DNA of 14,128 bases from an uncultured Clostridia bacterium (lineage in GTDB: Bacteria; Bacillota; Clostridia; HGM11514): contig CAKSSZ010000021.1 in NCBI GenBank assembly GCA_934489915.1, positions 1-14,128 on the forward strand, in the 5' to 3' direction. Shown here in pieces: positions 1 through 6,064 of this stretch (positions within the stretch are counted from its first letter, which is position 1; the number at the start of each line of letters is the position of its first letter). The position numbers were made by a program, and so were the translations under genes. A model generated the notes under the pieces. The model saw only the letters and a list, made by a program, of their open reading frames with translations, was not told the origin of the DNA and ran no database searches.

Positions 1-92
1 ATATTCTCCTTCGGAAGCACCCGCCTTAGCTCCCGAACGGCCGTAAGACCGCCAAGACCGGAGTCAAACACCCCTATGCACCGTTGATCCAT
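1..92 (-). CDS. murI: Glutamate racemase, N-terminal 30 residues (cut by window edge)
   Basis: The first 30 codons read from an ATG at 92 and run off the left edge. Residues 6-16 read IGVFDSGLGGL, followed by TAVREL, which is the conserved start of MurI glutamate racemases; the Asp-Ser pair belongs to the family's active-site region. The enzyme interconverts L- and D-glutamate in the cytoplasm and supplies D-Glu for the peptidoglycan stem peptide. The start is supported by a GGGAG Shine-Dalgarno about 9 bases upstream. It lies 13 bp after the ddl stop on the same strand, so the two wall-precursor enzymes are probably co-transcribed. The catalytic Cys residues are outside the window and cannot be checked. 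Confidence 0.93.
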   Translation of the reverse strand, partial: MDQRCIGVFDSGLGGLTAVRELRRVLPKEN

Positions 93-105
93 CCTTACAA
101 CTCCC

Positions 106-1158
106 TCAGCAGACGGCAAAGCCAATCAGCTTATCTAAAATTTCCCCATAAGTCAAGCCCTGTTCCATCCACAGCTTAGAAAACATACTGATTTGGGTAA
201 AGCCCGGCAGGGTATTAATTTCATTGATATAAACCGTGCCGTCCGGCGTTAAGAAAAAGTCGCACCGAGATAACCCCCGGCACCCCAATGCCCGGTAGCC
301 CTTCAATGCACAGGCTCTGATTTTTTCCGATTCCTCCTGGGTCAGCCGAGCGGGGATCACGGTTTGAGAGGCCTGATCGAAATATTTTGAGTGATAATCA
401 TAAAACTCTCCGGCAGAAAGCACTTCACCGACGCAGGATACCTCAGGTGATTCATTCCCCATTACGGCACATTCCACCTCACGGCCGACAATCGTTTCCT
501 CGACCAGAATTTTTGCGTCAATTTCCCGGGCAATTTTCAGACCCTCCAGCAGCTCCTTGCGGTCGTGCGCCTTGGTAATCCCCAATGAAGATCCGGTACA
601 AGCAGGCTTCACAAAGCAAGGATACGGAATTGCGTCCTCCACCCGCTTTACCGCCTCCTCCGGTGTAACAGTGTCAATATTTTCAAACATGATCCATTTT
701 GCCTGATGGAGTTGAACCGAATCAAAAACCATTTTGGAAAGTACTTTATCCATGCCCAAAGCAGACGCAGCAACACCGCAGCCCACAAAGGGGATCCCGC
801 TTAACCGAAAAAGTCCTTGGATGCAGCCGTCCTCGCCGTAGGCGCCGTGCAGCACCGGAAACAATACATCCACCGGTATTACCGTGGTTCCCGCCGAGCC
901 ACTTACCAATAAGCCGTGATCCTTCCGATCGGGAGAAAGAATGCAGGGGACGCAGTCTCCCTGATCCCAGGTATGCGCCCGCATTTCCTCCGTACTGCCG
1001 GAAAACAGCAGCCAACGCCCTTCCTTGGTAATCCCCACCTTGATCACTTCGTACTTTTGGGGATCCAGCATTTCTGCCACATAGCTGGCAGAAATACAGG
1101 AAATATCATATTCCGCAGACATTCCCCCGAATAATACACAAATCTTTTTCAAAGCCAA
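106..1158 (-). CDS. ddl: D-alanine--D-alanine ligase
   Basis: A 350-residue ATP-grasp ligase, normal length for Ddl, that joins two D-Ala for the peptidoglycan stem terminus. Visible motifs: N-terminal VLFGGMSAEYDIS (8-20), the central-domain entry ALGMDKVLSK (133-142), the ATP-grasp strand FVKPACTGSSLGI (182-194), the omega-loop EFYDYHSKY (251-259), and the metal-binding C-terminus INEINTLPGF (311-320). The omega-loop keeps the Lys-Tyr pair typical of D-Ala-D-Ala ligases, whereas VanA-type D-lactate ligases lose it, so an intrinsically vancomycin-resistant depsipeptide product is not predicted. The start is a TTG at 1158 only 4 bases from GAGGAGG (1163-1169). A second in-frame TTG at 1152 sits 10 bases from it and would give MKKICVLFGG, the more usual N-terminus. 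It lies 27 bp after the OadG-like gene and 13 bp before murI. Confidence 0.95.
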   Translation of the reverse strand: MALKKICVLFGGMSAEYDISCISASYVAEMLDPQKYEVIKVGITKEGRWLLFSGSTEEMRAHTWDQGDCVPCILSPDRKDHGLLVSGSAGTTVIPVDVLFPVLHGAYGEDGCIQGLFRLSGIPFVGCGVAASALGMDKVLSKMVFDSVQLHQAKWIMFENIDTVTPEEAVKRVEDAIPYPCFVKPACTGSSLGITKAHDRKELLEGLKIAREIDAKILVEETIVGREVECAVMGNESPEVSCVGEVLSAGEFYDYHSKYFDQASQTVIPARLTQEESEKIRACALKGYRALGCRGLSRCDFFLTPDGTVYINEINTLPGFTQISMFSKLWMEQGLTYGEILDKLIGFAVC

Positions 1159-1185
1159 TGCGCCTCCTCAAGCTGCACAAATTTT

Positions 1186-1323
1186 CTATTCTTCCTCCCC
1201 TGCTGTCACTCGGTTCAGCAGTATGGTAATCAGGATAATGACACCGATTACCGCCAAAATCCAAAACATTCCTTTTCCCATATAGGGCAAATTTTCTACA
1301 AACGCCATTGGGTTTATATTCAT
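1186..1323 (-). CDS. OadG-related small membrane subunit (45 aa)
   Basis: A 45-residue ORF with a strong AAGGAGGG Shine-Dalgarno 7 bases before its ATG. The protein has a short N-terminal part with LPYMGKGMFWI (12-22), one hydrophobic membrane segment (about 19-36) and a short charged tail ending EEE. This arrangement resembles the N-terminal helix of OadG/MmdD/MmdE, the small anchoring subunits of sodium-translocating biotin decarboxylases. It starts 13 bp after the decarboxylase beta-subunit gene, which supports the assignment. By family knowledge such subunits help assemble the membrane pump. It lacks the Pro/Ala-rich linker and the zinc-binding C-terminus of full OadG, so it is closer to the epsilon type. 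Sequence identity over so short a protein is weak evidence; the neighbour and the ribosome site carry the call. Confidence 0.8.
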   Translation of the reverse strand: MNINPMAFVENLPYMGKGMFWILAVIGVIILITILLNRVTAGEEE

Positions 1324-1336
1324 TATAGTTCCCTCC

Positions 1337-2440
1337 TTACAGATTCAAAAAGAAATTCAAAATCAAGCCGCCCGCAATCACAGAAGCAATCTGCCCGGAC
1401 ACATTTACACCGATGGAATGCATCAGCAGGAAGTTCTGCGGGTCTTCCTTCAGTCCCATCTTATGCACCACCCGGCCGGACATAGGGAACGCAGAAATAC
1501 CGGCAGCGCCGATCATGGGATTGATTTTCTTTTTCAGGAACAAGTTTAAACACTTTGCAAACAATACGCCGCCCGCTGTATCAAAAACGAAAGCAACCAA
1601 TCCTAAGCACAGGATCAGCAGCGTCTGAGGCTGCAAAAAGGAATCCGCCTGCATTTGAGAGGCAATGGTAATCCCCAAAAACAAGGTTACCAAATTGGCA
1701 AGCACCTTCTGAGCGGTTTCAGAAAGGGAATTCAGCACGCCGCACTCTCGAATCAGATTACCAAACATCAAAAATCCAATCAGAGCAACGGAATCCGGAG
1801 CCACCAGTCCGGCAATCACGGTAATCACAATCGGGAAAAGAATTTTGGTCGCTTTAGAAACCTTTTTCCCGGTATATTCCATCCGGATCAACCGTTCCTT
1901 TTTGGTGGTCAGCAGCCGAATAACCGGCGGCTGAATAATCGGCACCAACGCCATATAGGAATACGCCGCTACCATAATAGCGCCCAGGTATTTGGAATGC
2001 AGCATTTGAGCCACCACAATGGAGGTAGGGCCGTCTGCCGCACCGATCACCGCAATGGAGGCTGCGTCCTTAATATCAAAAAACATAGAAGCAGTACATA
2101 ATGTAAAGAAAATACCAAACTGAGCTGCCGCACCGAAAATCATCAGCTTCGGATTAGACAGCAGCGGACCGAAATCAATCATCGCCCCAATGCCGATAAA
2201 TAAAATCAGCGGAAAAAGCTCATTGGCAATTCCGGCTTGATACAGGGTCGTCAAAGCCCCTTCCTCGCCCACCACGCCGGAAAAAGGCAAATTCACCAAA
2301 ATAGCGCCAAAGCCCATTGGCAGAAGCAGCGTCGGCTCCATATCCTTCTTAATTGCCAAATAAATCAAAATGCCGCCAATCAGCCACATAACAACCATTT
2401 GCCAGCTCAATGCCGTGATATTCTCCAAAATAAAATTCAT
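1337..2440 (-). CDS. Sodium ion-translocating decarboxylase, beta subunit (OadB/GcdB/MmdB family)
   Basis: An integral membrane protein of 367 residues with many hydrophobic segments, matching the beta subunit of oxaloacetate, glutaconyl-CoA or methylmalonyl-CoA decarboxylases. In the family this subunit decarboxylates carboxybiotin and exports Na+. Conserved stretches include FIGIGAMIDFGPLL, VIGAADGPTSIV (holding the family's key membrane Asp), FLMFGNLIRECGV, a Ser-Gly-Arg-Val segment (FPMSGRVVHKMG) and GVNVSGQIASVIAGG near the C-terminus. Which acid is the substrate cannot be told from this subunit. The ATG at 2440 is chosen because AAAGGA (2450-2455) sits 9 bases upstream; an in-frame TTG at 2449 would directly abut that site. 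No alpha (carboxyltransferase) or biotin-carrier gene is in the window, so it must pair with subunits encoded elsewhere. It follows the regulator gene by 21 bp. Confidence 0.92.
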   Translation of the reverse strand: MNFILENITALSWQMVVMWLIGGILIYLAIKKDMEPTLLLPMGFGAILVNLPFSGVVGEEGALTTLYQAGIANELFPLILFIGIGAMIDFGPLLSNPKLMIFGAAAQFGIFFTLCTASMFFDIKDAASIAVIGAADGPTSIVVAQMLHSKYLGAIMVAAYSYMALVPIIQPPVIRLLTTKKERLIRMEYTGKKVSKATKILFPIVITVIAGLVAPDSVALIGFLMFGNLIRECGVLNSLSETAQKVLANLVTLFLGITIASQMQADSFLQPQTLLILCLGLVAFVFDTAGGVLFAKCLNLFLKKKINPMIGAAGISAFPMSGRVVHKMGLKEDPQNFLLMHSIGVNVSGQIASVIAGGLILNFFLNL

Positions 2441-2461
2441 TTCATACAATCCTTTCTTTCA

Positions 2462-3160
2462 TTATTCCGGGCTAACCATTCGATATCCTACTCCCACCTC
2501 CGTAAAAATATATTCTGGCTGCGCCGGATTTTTTTCTATTTTGCGCCGGATATTGGCCATGTTCACGCGCAATATCTGGTTATCGCTTTTTTCAGTCAAT
2601 CCCCAAAGCTGCCCAATCAAATAATCATAGGTCAGCACCTTGCCCATATGCCGGCCGAGAAGCGCCACTAATTTAAATTCACTTTGGGTCAGCCCCGCAT
2701 CTTTGCCGTCAACATACACACGGTATTTATCATAATCAATGGTCAACCCCCGTACCGTTACCTGACCGGATTGCTCCAATGCAGCGTCTGCTGAGGCACC
2801 GTGCCGCAAAGCGGTTCGGATTCTGGCCAGCAACTCCGAGGTACCGAACGGCTTGGTTAAATAGTCATCCGCTCCAAAGTCCAGAGCCTCCACCTTATCA
2901 CGTTCCTGGCTGCGGGCAGACACCACAATCACCGGAACAGAAGTGCGCTTGCGGATATGACGCAGCAGTTCCATGCCGTCAAGATCCGGCAGTCCCAAAT
3001 CCAGTAAAATCAAAGTAGGCGTCCAATGCTCCAGTTCCTCCATCGCCTCCCGGCCGCAATGCGCCTGCCGAATCTGGTAATGGTGGGCGCCCAGCATCGT
3101 GCCGAGCATCTGGCTGATCGCCTCGTCATCCTCTATGATAAAAACGCTGTTTTGCGTCAT
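2462..3160 (-). CDS. KdpE-type OmpR-family response regulator
   Basis: A 232-residue two-domain transcription factor. The receiver domain (1-120) has the acidic pocket E10-D11-D12, the phospho-acceptor D54 in LLDLGLPDLDG, S81 and K103 in TKPFG. The C-terminal OmpR/PhoB winged helix (about 133-228) carries LTQSEFKLVALLGRH and ends TEVGVGYRM. The LDLGLPDLDG and TKPFGTSELLARIR wording is closest to KdpE. Its start overlaps the end of the kinase gene by 35 bp, so the two are translationally linked and form a cognate pair. No kdpFABC potassium pump is present; the next genes downstream are a sodium-pump subunit and wall-precursor enzymes, so a potassium role is not shown and the gene symbol kdpE is withheld. 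Confidence 0.92.
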   Translation of the reverse strand: MTQNSVFIIEDDEAISQMLGTMLGAHHYQIRQAHCGREAMEELEHWTPTLILLDLGLPDLDGMELLRHIRKRTSVPVIVVSARSQERDKVEALDFGADDYLTKPFGTSELLARIRTALRHGASADAALEQSGQVTVRGLTIDYDKYRVYVDGKDAGLTQSEFKLVALLGRHMGKVLTYDYLIGQLWGLTEKSDNQILRVNMANIRRKIEKNPAQPEYIFTEVGVGYRMVSPE

Positions 3161-4226
3161 CCTTCTTCTCCTCCTCTAACGGAAGCCAAAAAGAAAATAC
3201 CGCCCCGCCGCCTTCACGCCGAGCCGCTTTCATTCCGCCTCCGTGCGCCGTAACAATACTTTTGCATACAGAAAGGCCAATGCCCATATTTTTTTTATTA
3301 TCTCCCGATTGACACGACTCCTCTGCCAAAGCGCAAAGATCCCGTTCCTGTCTTTTCGGAATCCCGCAGCCGCGATCTGCCACCTGAAAAATAGCCTTTC
3401 GTTTGGTTGCTTTCACAGAAAGCTCCACCACAGGACTGCCGCCGTGTATCACTGCATTTTCCATTAAATTAATCAACACCTGCTCAATCAGCATTCCGTC
3501 CATCGGAACAAACAAAAAGCTATCCGGCACATTGGCTACCAGCTCTGTTTGTGGGAAGTCCTTGCGAAACCGGGTCATGGCTTCGCCTACGATCTCCTCC
3601 GCCAACTCGCCTGTTTTCTCCAAGGAAGCAGAATCTCCTTGAATTCGGGTCACCGACAGCAAATTTTCCGCTGCTCGGATGAGCCAGTTGCCCTCCTCGT
3701 AAATACCCTGCACCAGCTTTCGCTGATCTTCCCGGGAAAGATCATTTTCCAGCAATGCGGATGCCGACCCGGTGATAGAGGTCAAAGGAGTTCTGATATC
3801 GTGAGAAACCGCCCGCAATAAATTGGCACGGTTCTTCTCCTTTTCCATTTCCACTTCCATCTCCGCATGACGTTTCATATGAGAAGAGACCATACTGATC
3901 CCGACGCATACCACAATCGTCAGTGCAGTAAGCGGATAACCCGACAAAGAAAAATCAAATGCAAAAAAGGGGTATGTAAACGCATAGTTCACTGCAAACA
4001 CGGCGCCTGCCGCCGCAATTGCCCCGTACCAATAGCCATCTGTAAAACGGGAAATGAGAACCACGGCAAGCATAAAAATCAGCAATACATAGACATTATT
4101 GCGCCCCGGCTTTGCCCGCTGTTGATCCAGCTTTTGAATCAAAAAACAAATACATGACGCCAACGCAAACAACGACAAAGTAAATCCGCTGTTTTTCATC
4201 ACCACCCAATACCGATTTCTTTTCAT
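3126..4226 (-). CDS. KdpD-like sensor histidine kinase lacking the N-terminal KdpD/Usp domains
   Basis: A 366-residue membrane kinase. Residues 1-115 hold about four hydrophobic segments in the manner of the DUF4118 membrane domain of KdpD; a charged helix (117-135) links to the HisKA domain with H142 in AVSHDIRTPLTSITG. The ATPase domain has the N-box INLMENAVIHG (252-262), the G1 box VADRGCGIP (282-290) and the G2 box MGIGLSVCKS (314-323). Full KdpD proteins (about 900 residues) start with a cytoplasmic KdpD domain and a Usp domain, which are absent here, so the stimulus is unknown. The ATG at 4226 is preceded by GAGGAGG at 5 bases; the frame stays open upstream to 4418, but that part crosses the promoter and has no coding character. 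It heads the operon and overlaps the regulator gene by 35 bp. Confidence 0.9.
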   Translation of the reverse strand: MKRNRYWVVMKNSGFTLSLFALASCICFLIQKLDQQRAKPGRNNVYVLLIFMLAVVLISRFTDGYWYGAIAAAGAVFAVNYAFTYPFFAFDFSLSGYPLTALTIVVCVGISMVSSHMKRHAEMEVEMEKEKNRANLLRAVSHDIRTPLTSITGSASALLENDLSREDQRKLVQGIYEEGNWLIRAAENLLSVTRIQGDSASLEKTGELAEEIVGEAMTRFRKDFPQTELVANVPDSFLFVPMDGMLIEQVLINLMENAVIHGGSPVVELSVKATKRKAIFQVADRGCGIPKRQERDLCALAEESCQSGDNKKNMGIGLSVCKSIVTAHGGGMKAARREGGGAVFSFWLPLEEEKKDDAKQRFYHRG

Positions 4227-4329
4227 AGCGTCCTCCTCTTGAGGATAGCAGAATTTTTCCTTTGTTTTGTAAAAAGGAGTTCCCTTCTCACAACAGAGCC
4301 GTCCAAACATGCATTGCCTAAACATTTCT

Positions 4330-4358
4330 ATTATACCATAAGCTTTCTCAAATGTACA
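4330..4358 (-). promoter_or_regulatory. Sigma-A promoter (extended -10) for the kinase-regulator-oadB-ddl-murI operon
   Basis: On the minus strand a perfect TATAAT (4330-4335) with an upstream TG in the extended -10 position is separated by 17 bp from TGTACA (4353-4358), a 4/6 match to TTGACA. Transcription would start near 4323, giving a leader of about 97 bases before the kinase ATG. It is the only strong promoter I see for the six genes leftward. Confidence 0.75.
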
Positions 4359-4369
4359 GTGAAAATTAT

Positions 4370-4400
4370 AGAAAAAAACAAAAAATTTTTTTCGAAAAAG
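4370..4400. promoter_or_regulatory. A/T-tract between divergent promoters (UP-element-like)
   Basis: A run of A- and T-tracts lies between the two divergent -35 boxes. It includes AAAAAATTTTTT (4380-4391) and an overlapping perfect palindrome TTTTTCGAAAAA (4388-4399), which ends 3 bp before the -35 of the SOS promoter. Such tracts commonly bend DNA and bind the alpha subunit of RNA polymerase. Function is inferred from position and composition only. Confidence 0.4.
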
Positions 4401-4402
4401 TA

Positions 4403-4431
4403 TTGACAAAGCGAACATTTGATTGTATAAT
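4403..4431 (+). promoter_or_regulatory. Consensus sigma-A promoter of the LysM/YneA-like gene
   Basis: TTGACA (4403-4408) and TATAAT (4426-4431), both perfect matches, are separated by exactly 17 bp. Such a strong promoter would be fully on unless repressed, which fits the two LexA-type boxes laid over and just below it. Confidence 0.9.
4412..4425. promoter_or_regulatory. LexA (SOS) operator 1, within the promoter spacer
   Basis: The sequence CGAACATTTGATTG matches the Gram-positive LexA consensus CGAAC-N4-GTTCG at 8 of 10 defined positions: the left half is perfect, the right half keeps 3 of 5. It occupies the spacer between -35 and -10, so bound repressor would block RNA polymerase. Its centre is 27 bp from that of the second box. 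Confidence 0.7.
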
Positions 4432-4438
4432 AGAGATA

Positions 4439-4452
4439 CAAACTAAAGTTCG
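4439..4452. promoter_or_regulatory. LexA (SOS) operator 2, downstream of the -10
   Basis: The sequence CAAACTAAAGTTCG matches CGAAC-N4-GTTCG at 9 of 10 defined positions, with a perfect right half. It covers the transcription start region just below the TATAAT. Two boxes around one promoter point to tight SOS control of the LysM gene. Confidence 0.75.
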
Positions 4453-4476
4453 CATTATTTATGAGAGGTGATTTTA

Positions 4477-4746
4477 ATGAAATGTAAGAGTAAAGGAAGA
4501 CTGATTTGCGCCTGCCTGTTTTTAGCCCTTTGCATTAACATAACCGTATTTCGCTCCCGTGCGGAAGACCCCTCCTCCTTCCGGATCATTACCGTGCAGG
4601 ATGGAGATACCTTGTGGGAAATCGCTCAAAAATATCTGCCCAAGGAACAGGACGTTCGCTCCTTTGTATGGGAATTGAAAAAAATGAACCGACTGGAAAC
4701 CGGTGAAATTTATCGTCATCAAACATTACGAATTCCTATTTCATGA
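4477..4746 (+). CDS. Small LysM-domain protein, YneA-like SOS cell-division inhibitor
   Basis: An 89-residue protein with a charged N-terminus, a hydrophobic segment (about 9-26; membrane anchor or signal) and one LysM domain (about 37-88) with VQDGDTLWEIAQKYLP and the closing QTLRIP. Length, layout and the GDTLW motif match YneA, which in Bacillus halts division after DNA damage from the outer face of the membrane. The paired LexA boxes over its promoter independently support the SOS role. The ATG at 4477 is preceded by AGGTGA (4466-4471) at 5 bases; an in-frame GTG at 4468 lies inside that site and is unlikely. No lexA gene is in the window. LysM domains also occur in many unrelated wall proteins, so the inhibitor function is inferred from size, topology and regulation. 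Confidence 0.83.
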   Translation: MKCKSKGRLICACLFLALCINITVFRSRAEDPSSFRIITVQDGDTLWEIAQKYLPKEQDVRSFVWELKKMNRLETGEIYRHQTLRIPIS

Positions 4747-4775
4747 TTGCATTTTACTCTTTTTTCTGATACAAT
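4747..4775 (+). promoter_or_regulatory. Sigma-A promoter of the Cys-rich protein gene
   Basis: TTGCAT (4747-4752), beginning one base after the LysM stop codon, is 17 bp from TACAAT (4770-4775), with TG in the extended -10 position. No LexA box overlaps it, so the downstream gene can be expressed without SOS induction. Confidence 0.7.
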
Positions 4776-4803
4776 AGAAGAAAAAAGGAAAGAGGAATGG
4801 AAG

Positions 4804-4983
4804 ATGCTTCAAAAATGCGTGTTAGATCCGGAAAAAACCTGCATTGAGTGCGGAGAATGCAATCGGTGTGATTTGGATCCAAGTAAGCTTTGCGACAACT
4901 GCTGCCGCTGTATCACATCCGACCGGGATTATGAAACCATTGAAATTGATCGGATTGAGTTCAATTCAGAGGAATCCGACTGA
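4804..4983 (+). CDS. Small Cys-rich, probably metal-binding protein of unknown function (59 aa)
   Basis: A 59-residue acidic protein with nine cysteines: C5, then C13-x2-C16-x2-C19-x2-C22, then C30-x2-C33-C34-x-C36. The C-terminal third (RDYETIEIDRIEFNSEESD) has no Cys and is strongly acidic. The evenly spaced Cys cluster is typical of zinc or iron-sulfur binding; the first cluster recalls a ferredoxin CxxCxxC motif but lacks the usual CxxxCP ending, so a standard 4Fe-4S ferredoxin is unlikely. The ATG at 4804 has a GAGG ribosome site 8 bases upstream, and the gene has its own promoter. It lies 57 bp after the SOS-controlled LysM gene with no terminator between, so it may also be read from the LexA promoter. 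I do not recognise a characterised function. Confidence 0.85.
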   Translation: MLQKCVLDPEKTCIECGECNRCDLDPSKLCDNCCRCITSDRDYETIEIDRIEFNSEESD

Positions 4984-5015
4984 TTCTTTCTCCGTTCTCA
5001 ACATCACCGCACCTC

Positions 5016-5063
5016 CCCCAACCCTGTCTGCCGCTATACTGCGGCGGGATGGGGTTTTCTTTT
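5016..5063 (+). terminator. Intrinsic terminator after the SOS module
   Basis: A G+C-rich hairpin followed by TTTTCTTTT. The inner stem GCCGC/GCGGC (5030-5034 with 5041-5045, loop of 6) is extended by CCCCAACCC (5016-5024) pairing with GGGATGGGG (5046-5054) at 8 of 9 positions, with a 5-base bulge on the left side. The T-rich tail (5055-5063) is on the plus strand only, so it mainly serves the LysM and Cys-rich genes. The converging apbE gene stops at 5066, just beyond the tail. Confidence 0.88.
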
Positions 5064-5065
5064 CG

Positions 5066-6064
5066 CTATTCTTCAGACAGGATAGGAAATAAAGCCCTGT
5101 CTCCCTGCCCTGTTATTCTGACTCCGGGTGTATAAAAAATGCCCTCGTGTGTAATAAAAACCACATCAAACTCCTCCCGGCGGCTCCGCCAAAAACGAAT
5201 TCCTTTTTCCTTCCCCATTACAAACAAGGCAGTAGAAAGTCCGTCGCACAGCGTCCCCTGCGCCCCTATCACTGTGACCGACAAAACGCCGCTCTCTGCC
5301 GTCTCTCCCGTGAAGGGATCTAAAATGTGGTGATACAGTCGTCCGTCCGCCTCAAAATTTCGCTGATATCCGCCGGAGGTTACCACGGCGCGGTCTGCAA
5401 CCGCCACAGAACAGGCATACTCCGAGGGATTTTCCGGATCGGTAATGGCTACCTGCCAGAGAGAACCATCCGGCTTTGCACCGACACACTGGACATTCCC
5501 GCCCAAGGACAAGATGGCTGAGGTCACCCCTCGCTTACGGAGGATGTCGCAAGCACAGTCAGCTGCATACCCTTTTGCAATCCCTCCCAGATCCAGTTCC
5601 GTCCCTCCCAACGAAACGGAAGCACCATTCATTTTCACACGCTCCCAGCCGATCCTGTTCAACGCCTCTTCCCGTTCCTGTAAAGCAGGCACCCGTGGAG
5701 TTTGACCGTAAAACCCCCACGCATCCATCAAAGGCGCAATGGTAGGGTCAAAAGAACCGCCCGTCTCCTCCGCCAATGACAAAGCAGAACCAATCAACGC
5801 CGCAGTATCCCTGGATACGTTTCCTTCTCCGGCTTTGTTCAGCTGTGCCACCTCACCCGTTCCTTTTCGATCCAGCTGCTCATCCAACCGATCAATCAAT
5901 GCTCCGGCCTCCTGCAATGCGTCCTCCCCTGCCGACCCATACGCCGTCATTTCCATATAAGTATCCATGGCAAATTGTTGCCGCACAGCCGCCTGTTCTC
6001 CCGGCGCTGTTGTGCAACCGCAAAGGAGCAAAAAAATCAGCGCCGCCGCAAACCATTTTTTCAT
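5066..6064 (-). CDS. apbE: FAD:protein FMN transferase, ApbE-family lipoprotein
   Basis: A 332-residue exported lipoprotein: MKKWF, a hydrophobic stretch and a lipobox LCGC with C17 as the lipidated Cys. ApbE enzymes attach FMN, taken from FAD, to Ser/Thr of extracytoplasmic redox proteins. Motifs seen: FAMDTYMEM (31-39), GGSFDPTIAPLMDAWGF (102-118), LDLGGIAKGYAAD (157-169), SLGGNV (186-191), HHILDPFTGE (245-254) and the metal-site segment CDGLSTALFVMG (273-284). All family hallmarks are intact. The ATG at 6064 overlaps the previous stop as ATGA and has GGAGG 8 bases upstream; an in-frame ATG five codons earlier starts at the ribosome site itself and is rejected. It is the third gene of an operon with a NusG_II protein and a Gx transporter. 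No flavinylation substrate (FMN-binding domain protein) is in the window. Confidence 0.95.
   Translation of the reverse strand: MKKWFAAALIFLLLCGCTTAPGEQAAVRQQFAMDTYMEMTAYGSAGEDALQEAGALIDRLDEQLDRKGTGEVAQLNKAGEGNVSRDTAALIGSALSLAEETGGSFDPTIAPLMDAWGFYGQTPRVPALQEREEALNRIGWERVKMNGASVSLGGTELDLGGIAKGYAADCACDILRKRGVTSAILSLGGNVQCVGAKPDGSLWQVAITDPENPSEYACSVAVADRAVVTSGGYQRNFEADGRLYHHILDPFTGETAESGVLSVTVIGAQGTLCDGLSTALFVMGKEKGIRFWRSRREEFDVVFITHEGIFYTPGVRITGQGDRALFPILSEE

Noticed and set aside
106..1158. VanA/VanC-type ligase and glycopeptide resistance cluster (two-component system near ddl and murI)
   Set aside because: The omega-loop keeps the Lys-Tyr pair of D-Ala-D-Ala ligases, and there are no vanH, vanX, vanT or similar genes; the racemase is a glutamate racemase.
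2462..4226. Potassium-uptake Kdp locus
   Set aside because: Only the sensor and regulator resemble Kdp; the sensor half of KdpD and all pump genes are missing, so no potassium role is claimed.
4255..4325. Riboswitch or attenuator in the leader of the kinase operon
   Set aside because: The roughly 97-base leader shows only weak pairing (AAGG/CCTT) and no recognisable riboswitch motif or T-tailed hairpin.
4227..4418. 64-residue N-terminal extension of the histidine kinase frame
   Set aside because: It crosses the kinase promoter, has no ribosome site, and shows no domain character; GAGGAGG at 5 bases before the ATG at 4226 marks the true start.
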